A DNA stretch of 30,226 nucleotides. It comes from an uncultured Collinsella sp. (GTDB taxonomy: Bacteria; Actinomycetota; Coriobacteriia; Coriobacteriales; Coriobacteriaceae). The DNA lies in contig CABUSE010000002.1 of the NCBI GenBank assembly GCA_902494135.1, positions 1 to 30,226 of the forward strand, in the 5' to 3' direction. Position 1 is the first letter of the stretch, and each line of letters opens with the position of its first letter. The notes beneath the pieces were generated by a model. That model worked only from the letters and a program-made list of their open reading frames with translations. It did not search any database and was not told the DNA's origin. The position numbers and the translations under genes are program-made. This document shows positions 1 through 9,868 of this stretch, in pieces.

Positions 1-3000
1 GAGAACATCCTGACGAGCGGCTGTCTGGGACCGGGCCAGATGCTCGAGGTCGATTTTGCCCGCGGCCGCGTCATCTACAACGACGAGCTGCGCGCCCGTT
101 ACGCCAAGGAAAAGCCCTACCGTGATTGGATTGCCGAGGAGACGCTGACCGTTGACGCGCTCGATGAGCCCGTTGCGACAATGCCCGCCGAGGACGCCGA
201 GGTGCCCGCCGCCGTGCGCATGGCCAAGCTCGGCTACCACTGGGATGACGTCGACGAGGTCGTGCGTCCCATGGCCCAGCAGGGCAAGGCCCCGCTCGCC
301 TCGATGGGCATCGACGCGCCGCTGGCCTGCCTGTCCAAGAAGACGCGCTCGTTCTTTGACTACTTCTATCAGCTGTTCGCCCAGGTCACGAACCCGCCGA
401 TCGATGCCCTTCGCGAGCATATGGTCACCTCGACCACGCTCTACCTGGGCAACCACGGCAACCTGCTCGAGGACTCCCGTACGGCCTGCCAGCTGGTGCG
501 CCTGGAGCGCCCGCTGCTGAGCGAGGAGGAGTTCGACCGCATCTGCGCCATCGACCGCGTGGGCTTTAAGACCCGTCGCTTCCGTGCCGTGTACCGCCGC
601 GATGCCGGCGAGGGCGCGCTGCAGGCTGCGCTCAAGCAGCTTGCAGAGGACGTTGAGGCTGCGGTCCGCGACGGCGTGAACATCGTGGTGTTGAGCGATC
701 GTGCCGCTGCGGGCGAGGTGCCCGTGCCGTCGCTGCTCGCTGTGGGCTGCGTGCACAACCACCTGATCCGCGCCGGCGTGCGTACCTTTGCCGACATCGT
801 GGTGGAGTGCGGCGACGCTGTGTCCCCGCATGACTTTGCAGCGCTGGTGGGTTACTCCGCTAGTGGCATCTATCCGTACAACGCACATGCGTGCATCCGC
901 GATCTGGCGGCACGCGGCGACCTGGACGTGACGGCCGAGCAGGGCATCGCCAACTACAACAAGGCTGCGACAGCGGGCATCGTCTCCATCATGTCCAAGA
1001 TGGGCATCTCCACGGTGCAGAGCTACCATTCGGCGCAGATCTTCGAGGCCGTGGGCTTTACGCCGGAGTTCGTCAACGCGTACTTCGCCGGCACGGTGAG
1101 CCGTGTGGGCGGTATGGGTGTCGAGGACGTCGAGCGCGAGCAGAATGAGCGCTACGACGCCGCGCTCGCTATCCTTAAGAGCCCGGCTCCCGATCAGCTG
1201 CCCACGCTGGGTCTGACCAAGTGGCGCCCGCTCGGCGGCGAGGATCACCTGATCGACCCTCAGACCGTCTACCTGCTGCAGACCGCCTGCCGCGAGGACA
1301 GCTACGACACCTTTAAGGAGTACAGCGCCCGCCTGCACCGCACCGGCCGTGCCGTGCGCCTGCGCGACCTGCTGGACTTTGATGCCAGCGGCCGCACGCC
1401 GGTTTCGCTCGACGAGGTGGAGCCCGCGCTCAACATCGTCCGCCGCTTTAACACCGGCGCCATGTCGTACGGTTCCATCAGCAAAGAGGCACACGAGTGC
1501 ATGGCCATCGCCATGAACCGCCTGCATGGCCGTTCCAACTCGGGCGAGGGCGGCGAGGACCCGCGTCGCGAGACCCCGCTGGCCAACGGTGACTCCAAGA
1601 ACTCCGCCATCAAGCAGGTGGCAAGTGCGCGCTTTGGCGTGACGAGCCGCTATCTTTGCAGCGCCTTTGAGATTCAGATCAAGATGGCCCAGGGCGCCAA
1701 GCCCGGCGAGGGTGGCCACCTGCCCGGCAAGAAGGTCTACCCCTGGATCGCCGAGGTCCGTCAGTCCACGCCCGGCATCGGCCTGATCTCGCCTCCGCCG
1801 CACCACGACATCTACTCCATCGAGGACCTGGCGGAGCTTATCTTCGATCTTAAGAACGCCAACCCCGGCGCGCGCGTGTCGGTCAAGCTGGTCAGCGAGG
1901 CCGGCGTCGGCACCATCGCCACCGGCGTGGCCAAGGGCACTGCCGACAAGATCTTGATCAGCGGCCACAATGGCGGCTCGGGTGCCGCTGCGCGCGACTC
2001 TATCTGGCACGCGGGTCTGCCGCTGGAGCTTGGCCTTGCCGAGGCCCAGCAGACGCTGCTGCAAAACGGTTTGCGCTCACGCGTGGTGCTCGAGGCCGAT
2101 GGCAAGCTCATGGACGGCACCGATGTTGCCGTCGCCTGCCTGCTGGGTGCCGAGGAGTTTGGCTTTGCGACCATGCCGCTCATCTCCATGGGCTGCCTCA
2201 TGCAGCGCGACTGCCAGCAGGATACCTGCCCGGCCGGCATTGCCACGCAAAACTGTCGCTTGCGTCGCGGCTTCCGCGGCAAGCCCGAGCATGTTGAGCA
2301 CTTTATGCTCTTTGTTGCCGAGCAGCTGCGCGAGGTCATGGCGAGCCTGGGCTTCCGCACCGTCGACGAGATGGTCGGCCATCCCGAGTGCTTGCGCCAG
2401 ATCGAGGTCCCGGGCAACCGCAAGGCCAACCTGCTCGATCTGTCGCCCGTGCTGGCGAGCGCGACCTGTGAGTTCGGTGCCCATATCCCGGGTGCCGACG
2501 GCCGCCACTTCCTGCCGCAGATGGCCGCGGACAGCGAGCTCGACAAGACGCTCGACTCCACGCTGTTTGTGCCCTATACGGCCGATGCCCGTGCGCACCT
2601 GCGTCCGATTCGCTTCCGCGCCGATATCGCCAACGTCAACCGCTGCGTGGGCACTATCCTGGGCAACGCGGTGACCAAGGCACATCCCGAGGGCCTGCCC
2701 GCCGGCTCCATCACCATCGATTGCGATGGTTCGGCCGGTCAGAGCTTTGGCGCCTTCCTGCCGCGCGGCATTACGCTCAACGTGTGCGGCGACGCCAACG
2801 ACTACTTTGGCAAGGGCCTTTCGGGCGGCGAGGTGTCGGTGCGCCCCAACCCGCATGCGACCTACAAGTTCGATGAGAACATCATCGTGGGCAACGTTGC
2901 GTTCTTTGGCGCCACGAGCGGCCGCGGCTTTATTAACGGCCTGGCCGGCCAGCGTTTTGGCGTGCGCAACTCCGGTGCCACCGTGGTGGTCGAGGGCTGC

Positions 3001-3498
3001 GGCAACCATGGCTGCGAGTACATGACGGGTGGTCTGGCGCTCATCCTGGGCGAGGTCGGGCAGAACTTCGCCGCCGGCATGACGGGTGGCGTGGCCTATG
3101 TCTTTGACCAGTACGGCACGCTCGATGCCCGTGTGAACCACGAGAGCGTCGAGCTTAAAGCCCCGATGGCCGGCGAGCTGGCGCAGATTCGCGAGCTCAT
3201 TCAGGAGCACGTGGACGCGACGCAGAGCCCGCGCGGCATTAAGCTGCTCTACAGCTTTGAGACGATGAGCAAGCACTTTGTGAAGGTCATTCCGACCGAG
3301 TACGAGCGCGTGCTGGCGATTGTCGCTGCCGCCGAGGCCGTCGGCAAGACGCATGCGCAGGCCGAGGAGCTGGCGTTTGACATTGTGACCGGTCGCGCGA
3401 GTGACGCGGATGTTGCTCGCTTCGATGTTGCGGGCGGTGCTGCGGGTGCTGCGCCCACCACCGCCAGCTCTGTTGCTTCGACCAAAAAGGAGGCGTAA
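1..3498 (+). CDS. gltB: Glutamate synthase large subunit, 5'-truncated by window edge
   Basis: Catalytic alpha chain of glutamate synthase, which makes two glutamates from glutamine and 2-oxoglutarate in the cytoplasm. The frame is open from base 1, so the start and the N-terminal class II glutaminase domain lie mostly outside the window; about 1165 codons are visible of a family length near 1500. The visible part begins in the end of the amidotransferase domain (LGPGQMLEVD), followed by the central domain, the FMN-binding synthase domain (MSYGSISKEAH, KPGEGGHLPGKK, ISGHNGGSGAA) and the C-terminal GXGXG beta-helix (GQSFGAFLPRG, GKGLSGGEVSV). The [3Fe-4S] cysteines of the CLMQRDCQQDTC motif are encoded at 2194, 2212 and 2227. 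The last codons contain the ribosome site of gltD five bases downstream, so the two genes are surely co-transcribed. The Ala/Thr/Ser-rich C-terminal tail is not conserved in the family as I know it. Confidence 0.97.
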   Translation, partial: ENILTSGCLGPGQMLEVDFARGRVIYNDELRARYAKEKPYRDWIAEETLTVDALDEPVATMPAEDAEVPAAVRMAKLGYHWDDVDEVVRPMAQQGKAPLASMGIDAPLACLSKKTRSFFDYFYQLFAQVTNPPIDALREHMVTSTTLYLGNHGNLLEDSRTACQLVRLERPLLSEEEFDRICAIDRVGFKTRRFRAVYRRDAGEGALQAALKQLAEDVEAAVRDGVNIVVLSDRAAAGEVPVPSLLAVGCVHNHLIRAGVRTFADIVVECGDAVSPHDFAALVGYSASGIYPYNAHACIRDLAARGDLDVTAEQGIANYNKAATAGIVSIMSKMGISTVQSYHSAQIFEAVGFTPEFVNAYFAGTVSRVGGMGVEDVEREQNERYDAALAILKSPAPDQLPTLGLTKWRPLGGEDHLIDPQTVYLLQTACREDSYDTFKEYSARLHRTGRAVRLRDLLDFDASGRTPVSLDEVEPALNIVRRFNTGAMSYGSISKEAHECMAIAMNRLHGRSNSGEGGEDPRRETPLANGDSKNSAIKQVASARFGVTSRYLCSAFEIQIKMAQGAKPGEGGHLPGKKVYPWIAEVRQSTPGIGLISPPPHHDIYSIEDLAELIFDLKNANPGARVSVKLVSEAGVGTIATGVAKGTADKILISGHNGGSGAAARDSIWHAGLPLELGLAEAQQTLLQNGLRSRVVLEADGKLMDGTDVAVACLLGAEEFGFATMPLISMGCLMQRDCQQDTCPAGIATQNCRLRRGFRGKPEHVEHFMLFVAEQLREVMASLGFRTVDEMVGHPECLRQIEVPGNRKANLLDLSPVLASATCEFGAHIPGADGRHFLPQMAADSELDKTLDSTLFVPYTADARAHLRPIRFRADIANVNRCVGTILGNAVTKAHPEGLPAGSITIDCDGSAGQSFGAFLPRGITLNVCGDANDYFGKGLSGGEVSVRPNPHATYKFDENIIVGNVAFFGATSGRGFINGLAGQRFGVRNSGATVVVEGCGNHGCEYMTGGLALILGEVGQNFAAGMTGGVAYVFDQYGTLDARVNHESVELKAPMAGELAQIRELIQEHVDATQSPRGIKLLYSFETMSKHFVKVIPTEYERVLAIVAAAEAVGKTHAQAEELAFDIVTGRASDADVARFDVAGGAAGAAPTTASSVASTKKEA

Positions 3499-3503
3499 GT
3501 GCC

Positions 3504-4985
<1,482 letters not shown>

Positions 4986-5002
4986 AGTAGTCATTTAAGA
5001 AC

Positions 5003-5042
5003 GTCCCCAATGACTGGTCATTTTTGTCTAGTCGTTGGGGAC
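5003..5042. repeat. GAACGTCCCC-type inverted repeat after gltD; only recognisable structure in the gap 4986-5337
   Basis: Arms at 5003-5015 (GTCCCCAATGACT) and 5030-5042 (AGTCGTTGGGGAC) pair with one mismatch, and an inner ATGAC/GTCAT hairpin sits at 5009-5020. It starts 18 bases after the gltD stop and may end gltBD transcripts, but there is no good T-run after it, so a terminator role is uncertain. The core GAACGTCCCC recurs at 27711-27748, so this is probably a dispersed intergenic repeat. The rest of the gap is T-rich on the plus strand and holds short overlapping reading frames with no coding character. A CCTCCTC block at 5291-5297 is complementary to the next gene's ribosome site. Confidence 0.65.
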
Positions 5043-5337
5043 ACTCTTTGCGAGCGATTTGCTCGTTTGTCGACGTACGGGTGTTCATTTGTCGACTTCT
5101 TGGGCTGTGGTCACCTGTTGTTTCTGCGGTGGCTGTGGGTATCTGGCTCAAAAGGGCGGGTTGGCCGTCTATGTTTACCTGCGGTTTTGTTGCGGTGCGC
5201 ATTTTCGGTCAAGCATTCCGTCAAGTGTTTGGTCAGCATCTGGTTTGCAGCCGGAGGCCTATTTTGCCCGCGCTGGTCGTGGCTGCCCACCCTCCTCGTA
5301 AGCTCAAATTGAGGTTCATCAGTTTGAGGAGGATGCC

Positions 5338-6045
5338 GTGACTGACCACGTTTTAGACCGAGCGCAGCTGGCCGAAGCCGTCGGCAACGATATTGCCGAC
5401 ATGGCCCATTTTTGGATGCTGCGGAAGTTCCAGTTTTTGGAGCCGGCACGCGAACAGTTCGAGATCATTGTCGACCCGTGGCTCAGCTATTGCACCGAGC
5501 CTTCGCAAAACGAAATCATGGCCTACAACATGGCATTTACCGATTGGCTGCTCTTCGAGCGCCCCTATCGCCATGGCAAGACGCTGCTCGAGCTGTATGT
5601 TGACGAACCGCCGGCATCGCTTTCGCCTGCCTCGCTCAAGCGGCTCGAGCAGGTACGCGACACGCAGTATTTCTCGCGCTTTGGCATTTTGGACAAGGAT
5701 CCTGCGAACGGCATGGTTGCGCTGAAGGATACGCATGCCGACCGTCGCTTTGATGTCTACGACCCGCATGTCGTGCAAAAGGAGCATTGGAGCGACGGCG
5801 CGATTGCGGTGCGCCTCGCCTGCGTCGACGATGTCTGGCTGGCGGCGGGACAGCTCTATCTGTATGACATCGCGCGCCTGAGTGACACGGCGGTCGATGG
5901 ACCGGGCGCGGTGCATCCGGAGGATCTGCAGGATGGCTTTGACACCTCGTGCATCAGCTTCTTTTTGCGCCTGGTCCGCGACATCATGGGCGCCCAGGGG
6001 CGCTACGTAAAGTCCCTCAACATCTACGAGCAGGAGTGGGAGTAG
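5338..6045 (+). CDS. Conserved-looking protein of unknown function, 235 aa
   Basis: Start GTG chosen because GAGGAGG at 5326-5332 lies five bases upstream; the next in-frame ATG (5401) has no such site. The protein is acidic and soluble, with no signal peptide or membrane segment. The order of features (hydrophobic 'FTDWLLFERPYRHGKTLLELYV' type helix around residues 62-83, a following helix ending in QYFSRFGI, then a beta-rich part with 'RFDVYDPH' and 'GAIAVRLACV') reminds me of the body of some SEC-C-motif proteins, where a similar helix and small-barrel arrangement follows the zinc motif. No cysteine-rich SEC-C motif is present, so this is only a weak structural resemblance and I assign no function. 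It stands alone between gltD and the first palindrome array. Confidence 0.85.
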   Translation: MTDHVLDRAQLAEAVGNDIADMAHFWMLRKFQFLEPAREQFEIIVDPWLSYCTEPSQNEIMAYNMAFTDWLLFERPYRHGKTLLELYVDEPPASLSPASLKRLEQVRDTQYFSRFGILDKDPANGMVALKDTHADRRFDVYDPHVVQKEHWSDGAIAVRLACVDDVWLAAGQLYLYDIARLSDTAVDGPGAVHPEDLQDGFDTSCISFFLRLVRDIMGAQGRYVKSLNIYEQEWE

Positions 6046-6078
6046 GGAGTGGGCTGTCGCAGCGCCGCCTGTCTATTT

Positions 6079-6376
6079 GTCTCGGTCTGTAACGTTTAGA
6101 GGCCGTTTGGGGCCGTAACTGTTACAGATCGAGATGAACAAGTGCAGACTCGGCTGAATGTCTCGATCTGTAACAACAAGGGGCCGTTTGGCCTTCTAAC
6201 TGTTACAGATCGAGACGGAAGGTTGGCGCCTGCCGAAAGATCTCGATCTGTAACGGGAAGGGGCCAAAAAACGGTCTAACTGTTACAGATTGAGACAAAG
6301 GTTGGACGCACGACTGAAAATCTCGATCTGTAACAACTAGAGGTTCAAAGACTGTCTTCCTGTTACAGATTGAGAC
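6079..6376. repeat. Palindrome array 1: four 57-bp units, 80-81 bp period
   Basis: Units lie at 6079-6134, 6160-6216, 6240-6296 and 6320-6376. Each has a left arm close to GTCTCGATCTGTAAC and a right arm close to GTTACAGATCGAGAC, around a variable 27-nt centre. Unit starts are 81, 80 and 80 bases apart, and the 23-25 base spacers are themselves loosely similar (ending in CTGAAT, CGAAAG or CTGAAA). Single-base arm changes include GTCTCGGTCTGTAAC in unit 1 and GATTGAGAC in the right arms of units 3 and 4. The array fills nearly all of the gap 6046-6402, and the last right arm overlaps the outermost possible start of the following reading frame. Confidence 0.95.
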
Positions 6377-6402
6377 GTTTGCCGATAGCGGCAATGGCGG
6401 CG

Positions 6403-7473
6403 ATGGTCCATTTCTCCGATGTGGTGGTGATGGAAGTGTCTAATACTGTTTTCAAACACAAGCATGCAACACGTAACACCTTGGCGCGGAATAGGATACT
6501 TGCCAGGCTCACGGAGGCGGCTGAACAAGGCGTGCTGCTTGTGACACACGACAATGCCGAGCTCATGTGGCTGCGGCGTCATGTGGGAACCGATGATATT
6601 GCGGAGCCCGAGCCGTATTTGTTCTGCTTTCAACATGATTGGGTTGTACTGACGCCGGCGGAGCGAGCACTGCGGACCATCAAAGGGCTTGCGGAGTTTC
6701 ATCCAGACTGGGCGTTTTGGGGCTATGACGCGGCGCTTTTGTGGGGTCTGGAGGTGCCGAATGATCTGCTCGGGCCACGATATCTTGTTAAGACAGGTTG
6801 CTCGGTGCCGCTGAGTGCAGGATGCCGGCTGTTGAGTCCGCGGGCGGCGTGTACACTTGAACAAGTCGACGGCGTGCGGGTGACGCCGTTTTGGCGCACG
6901 GTAGAGGATTGTCTGCTGCGCGCGCCGTTTTCGTATGGCCTGGCGATTGCCGATTCTGCATTGCGGGCGAAAGGCGTATCACGTGGGGATTTGTGCGAGC
7001 GCCTCCGCGCCGATTGCGAGGGCAGGCGAGGGTATCGCAGGGCACAGGTGATTGCGTCGTATGCGGACGGGCTGTCCGAAAACGGTGGCGAGTCTCGGTT
7101 CCGAGCGTTCTTTATTGCGTACGGCTTTCCGGTTCCGGAGCTGCAGGTGGAGTTTCGCGATTCGCTCGATTCGAGCCAGGTGTTTCGGGTCGATTATTTT
7201 TGGCGGCTCGAGAACGGGACGTGTGTCATCGGCGAGCTCGACGGGAAGGGAAAGTATACCCTGCAGGATGGTGGGGATCGGGGGTCGGTCGACCCATTCG
7301 TGGCAGAACGTCAGCGAGAGTCTCATCTGACGATGCTCGGGCACAAGGTGCTTCGGTTTACGTTTGATGAACTCAAGAACCCGGGGAAGCTGGCTGAAAA
7401 GATGAGACTGGCGGGAATTCAACAGCGGGCCGATCTGGCTGAGGAATGGAGACGCCAGTGGTATGGGCGCTGA
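6403..7473 (+). CDS. PD-(D/E)XK / DUF559-Vsr-like nuclease with AbiEi-like N-terminal region, flanked by palindrome arrays
   Basis: About 356 residues from the ATG at 6403; the frame is open from a TTG at 6370 inside the repeat arm, with other ATGs at 6394 and 6430, and none has a clear ribosome site, so the start is uncertain. The C-terminal 130 residues match the pattern of DUF559/Vsr-like endonuclease domains: GESRFRAFF, then VDYFW (D264), GELDGKGKY (E278, D280, K282), RQRES and HKVLRFTFDEL. The N-terminal half (ILARLTEAAEQGVLL, WAFWGYDAALLWGLEV, VTPFWRTVEDCL) resembles the AbiEi-like antitoxin/regulator region that precedes DUF559 in many actinobacterial proteins. No AbiEii-type toxin gene is adjacent. 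The gene sits alone, squeezed between array 1 and array 2 (8 bases after the stop). Whether it cuts DNA, and whether the palindromes are its target, is inference. Confidence 0.85.
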   Translation: MVHFSDVVVMEVSNTVFKHKHATRNTLARNRILARLTEAAEQGVLLVTHDNAELMWLRRHVGTDDIAEPEPYLFCFQHDWVVLTPAERALRTIKGLAEFHPDWAFWGYDAALLWGLEVPNDLLGPRYLVKTGCSVPLSAGCRLLSPRAACTLEQVDGVRVTPFWRTVEDCLLRAPFSYGLAIADSALRAKGVSRGDLCERLRADCEGRRGYRRAQVIASYADGLSENGGESRFRAFFIAYGFPVPELQVEFRDSLDSSQVFRVDYFWRLENGTCVIGELDGKGKYTLQDGGDRGSVDPFVAERQRESHLTMLGHKVLRFTFDELKNPGKLAEKMRLAGIQQRADLAEEWRRQWYGR

Positions 7474-7481
7474 GAGGTTTT

Positions 7482-7619
7482 GTCTCGATCTGTAACGTTT
7501 AGAAGTTGTTTGAGTTCGTAATTGTTACAGATCGAGACAAACCGGTGAAACGTCGACCGAATGTCTTGATCTGCAACATCAAGGGGCCCAATAACCCTGT
7601 ACCTGTTACAGATCGAGAC
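7482..7619. repeat. Palindrome array 2: two 57-bp units
   Basis: Units at 7482-7538 and 7563-7619, 81 bases apart, begin eight bases after the stop of the nuclease-like gene. Arms match array 1; the second left arm is GTCTTGATCTGCAAC, with two changes. The centre of the second unit can form an inner GGG/CCC stem. Orientation is the same as in array 1. The remaining 150 bases before the amidohydrolase hold a C-rich stretch near 7662 and a possible weak -10 (GATAAT, 7724-7729). Confidence 0.95.
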
Positions 7620-7770
7620 ATTCCCCTGATGTTGCTGGGGTGGGGCTGCAACGTATTCCGTCCCCCCCCACATCCCCTCTTCCCTCCGTTAACCGATATG
7701 TCCGCAGCAATCCTGTCGCGCTGGATAATAATGGACAGATGTTCAAGTTTTCTGAGGGGAGGAGCTCGAT

Positions 7771-9141
7771 ATGGCGTCTGCCGATCGTTCCACGTTGTTT
7801 ATCAATGCGACCGTCCTGGATGGCTCGAAACATATGGAGCCGCAGCCCGATATGGCCGTGGCCGTTGAGCGCGGTGTCATCACGTGGATGGGGCCGAGTG
7901 CTGTGGCGCAGGCGCCTGCGGGTGCCGAGGTTATCGACCTGGCAGGTGCGTATCTCATGCCAGGCCTCATCAATATGCATGTGCATCTGTGCGGTTCGGG
8001 CAAGCCGGTTTCGGCGGGCGATGCGGGCGCGCTGATGAAGAAGCTCGATAATCCCGTGGGGCGCGCCATCGTGCGCCATATTCTTAAGGGCAGCGCCCAA
8101 CAACAACTGGCAAGTGGCGTGACCACGGTGCGCGGCGCGGGCGACCCGCTGTTTGCCGATCTTGCCGTGCGCGATGCTATCGATGCCGGCAAGTATCAAG
8201 GTCCTCGCCTGGTGGCGCCGGGAACGGGTGTCACGGTGCCGGGCGGCCATGGTGCGGGTTTGTTCGCCCAGGTGGCCAACAGTCCCGCCGAGGCAGCCGA
8301 ACAGGTGCGCGACCTGTATGCGCGCGGTGCCGACGTCATCAAGCTGTTCGTGACGGGCGGCGTGTTCGACGCTACCGAGGTGGGCGAGCCGGGTGTGCTG
8401 CGTATGCCGGTCGAGGTTGCCGCGGCGGCGTGCAAGGCGGCGCACGAGGTGGGCCTGCCGGTTATGGCTCATGTCGAGAGCACCGAAGGCGTGAAGGCCG
8501 CGCTTGAGGCCGGCGTCGATACGATCGAGCACGGTGCCCCGATGACTCCCGAGATCTTGGAACTGTACCGCGGCGCCGCGGGCACGCAGCTCGAGGGGCG
8601 TGCGCCCAGCGTTACCTGCACTATCAGCCCGGCGCTGCCGTTTGTATTGCTCGACCCGGAAAAGACCCATTCGACCGATACACAAAAGAAGAACGGTGAC
8701 ATCGTGTGCTCGGGCATCATCGAGAGCGCCCGTGCCGCACTGGAAGCTGGCGTTAAGGTGGGCCTTGGCACGGACTCGAGCTGCCCGTTCGTGACGCAGT
8801 ACGACATGTGGCGTGAGGTGGCCTATTTTGCCAAGTATGTCGGCGTGGGCAACGCTTTCGCGCTGCATACGGCCACGCAGGTCAATGCCGAGCTGCTGGG
8901 GCTGGGCGGCGAGACCGGCACAATCGAGTGCGGCAAGGCCGCCGATATTCTGGTGACGCGCGAGAACCCGCTCGATGACCTGTGCGCACTGCGTGATCCG
9001 ACGCACGTGATGTGTCGCGGTGATCTGGTGCGCAAGCTCAAGGTGAAGCGTATTCCCGAGGTGGACGCCGAGCTCGACGCGATTATGGCCATGCCTGCCG
9101 AGGCGTTGGCCGAGGAGCTTGCCCGCGATGGCGTGGCGTAA
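7771..9141 (+). CDS. Metal-dependent amidohydrolase family protein (imidazolonepropionase/Xaa-Pro dipeptidase-like)
   Basis: A 456-residue cytoplasmic hydrolase of the amidohydrolase superfamily, predicted to hydrolyse a C-N bond of an unidentified substrate with one or two metal ions. The N-terminal beta-sandwich (FINATVLDG, AGAYLMPGLINMHVHL) leads into the TIM barrel. Metal-site candidates are H71 and H73 (HVH), K191 (VIKLFVTGG, a likely carboxylated lysine), H234 (MAHVES), H254 (IEHG) and D335 (GLGTDSS). The C-terminal GKAADILV segment closes the sandwich. The ATG follows GAGGGGAGGAG at 7754-7763. No signal peptide. The pattern fits the group often annotated as imidazolonepropionase-like or prolidase-like, but no histidine-degradation genes are near, so the substrate stays open. 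It appears to be a single-gene transcript ending at the terminator at 9193-9227. Confidence 0.93.
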   Translation: MASADRSTLFINATVLDGSKHMEPQPDMAVAVERGVITWMGPSAVAQAPAGAEVIDLAGAYLMPGLINMHVHLCGSGKPVSAGDAGALMKKLDNPVGRAIVRHILKGSAQQQLASGVTTVRGAGDPLFADLAVRDAIDAGKYQGPRLVAPGTGVTVPGGHGAGLFAQVANSPAEAAEQVRDLYARGADVIKLFVTGGVFDATEVGEPGVLRMPVEVAAAACKAAHEVGLPVMAHVESTEGVKAALEAGVDTIEHGAPMTPEILELYRGAAGTQLEGRAPSVTCTISPALPFVLLDPEKTHSTDTQKKNGDIVCSGIIESARAALEAGVKVGLGTDSSCPFVTQYDMWREVAYFAKYVGVGNAFALHTATQVNAELLGLGGETGTIECGKAADILVTRENPLDDLCALRDPTHVMCRGDLVRKLKVKRIPEVDAELDAIMAMPAEALAEELARDGVA

Positions 9142-9160
9142 GCGCGCGATATGGCGATGC

Positions 9161-9183
9161 GACAAAGGGACAATCCTTTTGTC
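9161..9183. repeat. Small GACAAAGG / CCTTTTGTC inverted repeat
   Basis: A short hairpin with one bulge, 19 bases after the amidohydrolase stop and just before the terminator. The contained GGGACAATCC is similar in style to other GGGGACA elements in the window. Confidence 0.45.
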
Positions 9184-9192
9184 ATAATCAGA

Positions 9193-9227
9193 AAAAGCCG
9201 AGGTCCCAGTGCGAGGCCTCGGCTTTT
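9193..9227. terminator. Bidirectional intrinsic terminator
   Basis: Arms AAAAGCCGAGG (9193-9203) and CCTCGGCTTTT (9217-9227) form a GC stem with a T-run on each strand. It lies between the convergent amidohydrolase and zinc-ribbon genes and can serve both. Confidence 0.9.
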
Positions 9228-9248
9228 ATTTGTCCCATAGTATGGCAG

Positions 9249-9722
9249 CTATGAGCGCGTCTCCATCTTGGCATGGCACTTGGGGCAGGTGACGCGGATC
9301 TTGCCTTTGCCCTTGGGAACGGAGAGCATCTGGCCGCAGTTGGGGCACTTAAGATAGGCCGTGGTCTTGCGGCCCTTCCACATCTTCTTGGCTGTGCGCT
9401 TGGCACGTTCAAAGTCTTCCTTGCTAGTACCGGCTGCGCGCGAGGCGTTGGCCGCTGCAGCTCCGCCGCCCAAGCTAGCTACAAACTTGCCCAAGCCGGG
9501 TACGTTTGCAGTCGCGGCGACAAAGGTCTCGTTCTCCTTGTGACGTGCGTCGATATTTTTGGACAGGCCGCGCAGCACGCCAATCACGATTACGGCGATG
9601 GCAATCCAGCTGAGCCACTGGATGCGGGCTATCGATCCGATCATCGCGATGACGATGCCGGCAAAACCCATCACGATGGTGAGTTCATCGGCACCATTGC
9701 GACCCTTCATAAAGTCATTCAT
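9249..9722 (-). CDS. Membrane-anchored zinc-ribbon protein, 157 aa
   Basis: The start MNDFMKG is chosen because GAAAGG lies eight bases upstream on the minus strand; a longer frame to 9752 lacks a site. Two hydrophobic segments (about residues 14-32, ELTIVMGFAGIVIAMIGSIA, and about 35-52) give a hairpin in the membrane, followed by a cytoplasmic linker rich in Ala and Lys and a C-terminal zinc ribbon CPNCG...CPKCH. The four cysteines are intact. Function is unknown; similar small proteins occur in Firmicutes and Actinobacteria as predicted zinc-ribbon membrane proteins. It is transcribed alone toward the terminator at 9193-9227. Confidence 0.9.
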   Translation of the reverse strand: MNDFMKGRNGADELTIVMGFAGIVIAMIGSIARIQWLSWIAIAVIVIGVLRGLSKNIDARHKENETFVAATANVPGLGKFVASLGGGAAAANASRAAGTSKEDFERAKRTAKKMWKGRKTTAYLKCPNCGQMLSVPKGKGKIRVTCPKCHAKMETRS

Positions 9723-9777
9723 GCAAATTGCCTTTCGTTCGATATGCTGCACGCCTTTATACCCGATTTAGAGCAAG

Positions 9778-9824
9778 GGGGACAGGTTAATCTGCACCAA
9801 TGTGGTGCAAACATACCTGTCCCC
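9778..9824. repeat. Nested inverted repeat (GGGGACAGGT / TGCACCA)
   Basis: Outer arms GGGGACAGGT (9778-9787) and ACCTGTCCCC (9815-9824) are perfect, and inner arms TGCACCA (9793-9799) and TGGTGCA (9803-9809) are perfect. It lies between csoR and the zinc-ribbon gene, 3' to csoR, and a further CTGTCCCC follows at 9851-9858. It could end csoR transcripts but has no T-run; it shares its TGCACCA core with hairpins at 19968 and 20853. Confidence 0.75.
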
Positions 9825-9868
9825 GGAATACCAAGACGGTGCAAAGAAATCTGTCCCCAATGCCCCTA

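Noticed and set aside
5003..5042. Clear intrinsic terminator for gltBD
   Set aside because: The stem is good but no T-run follows the right arm on the plus strand.
5010..5341. Three overlapping plus-strand frames after gltD
   Set aside because: All three frames are open at once with Phe/Cys-rich, low-quality translations and no ribosome sites; one frame runs through a hairpin.
6079..7619. CRISPR-like array
   Set aside because: Regular repeats with spacers exist, but the repeat is a 57-bp palindrome with a variable middle, the spacers are related to each other, units also occur in three other places, and no cas genes are present.
7482..7619. Terminator of the nuclease-like gene
   Set aside because: The palindromes have no T-run and identical elements occur upstream of genes too.
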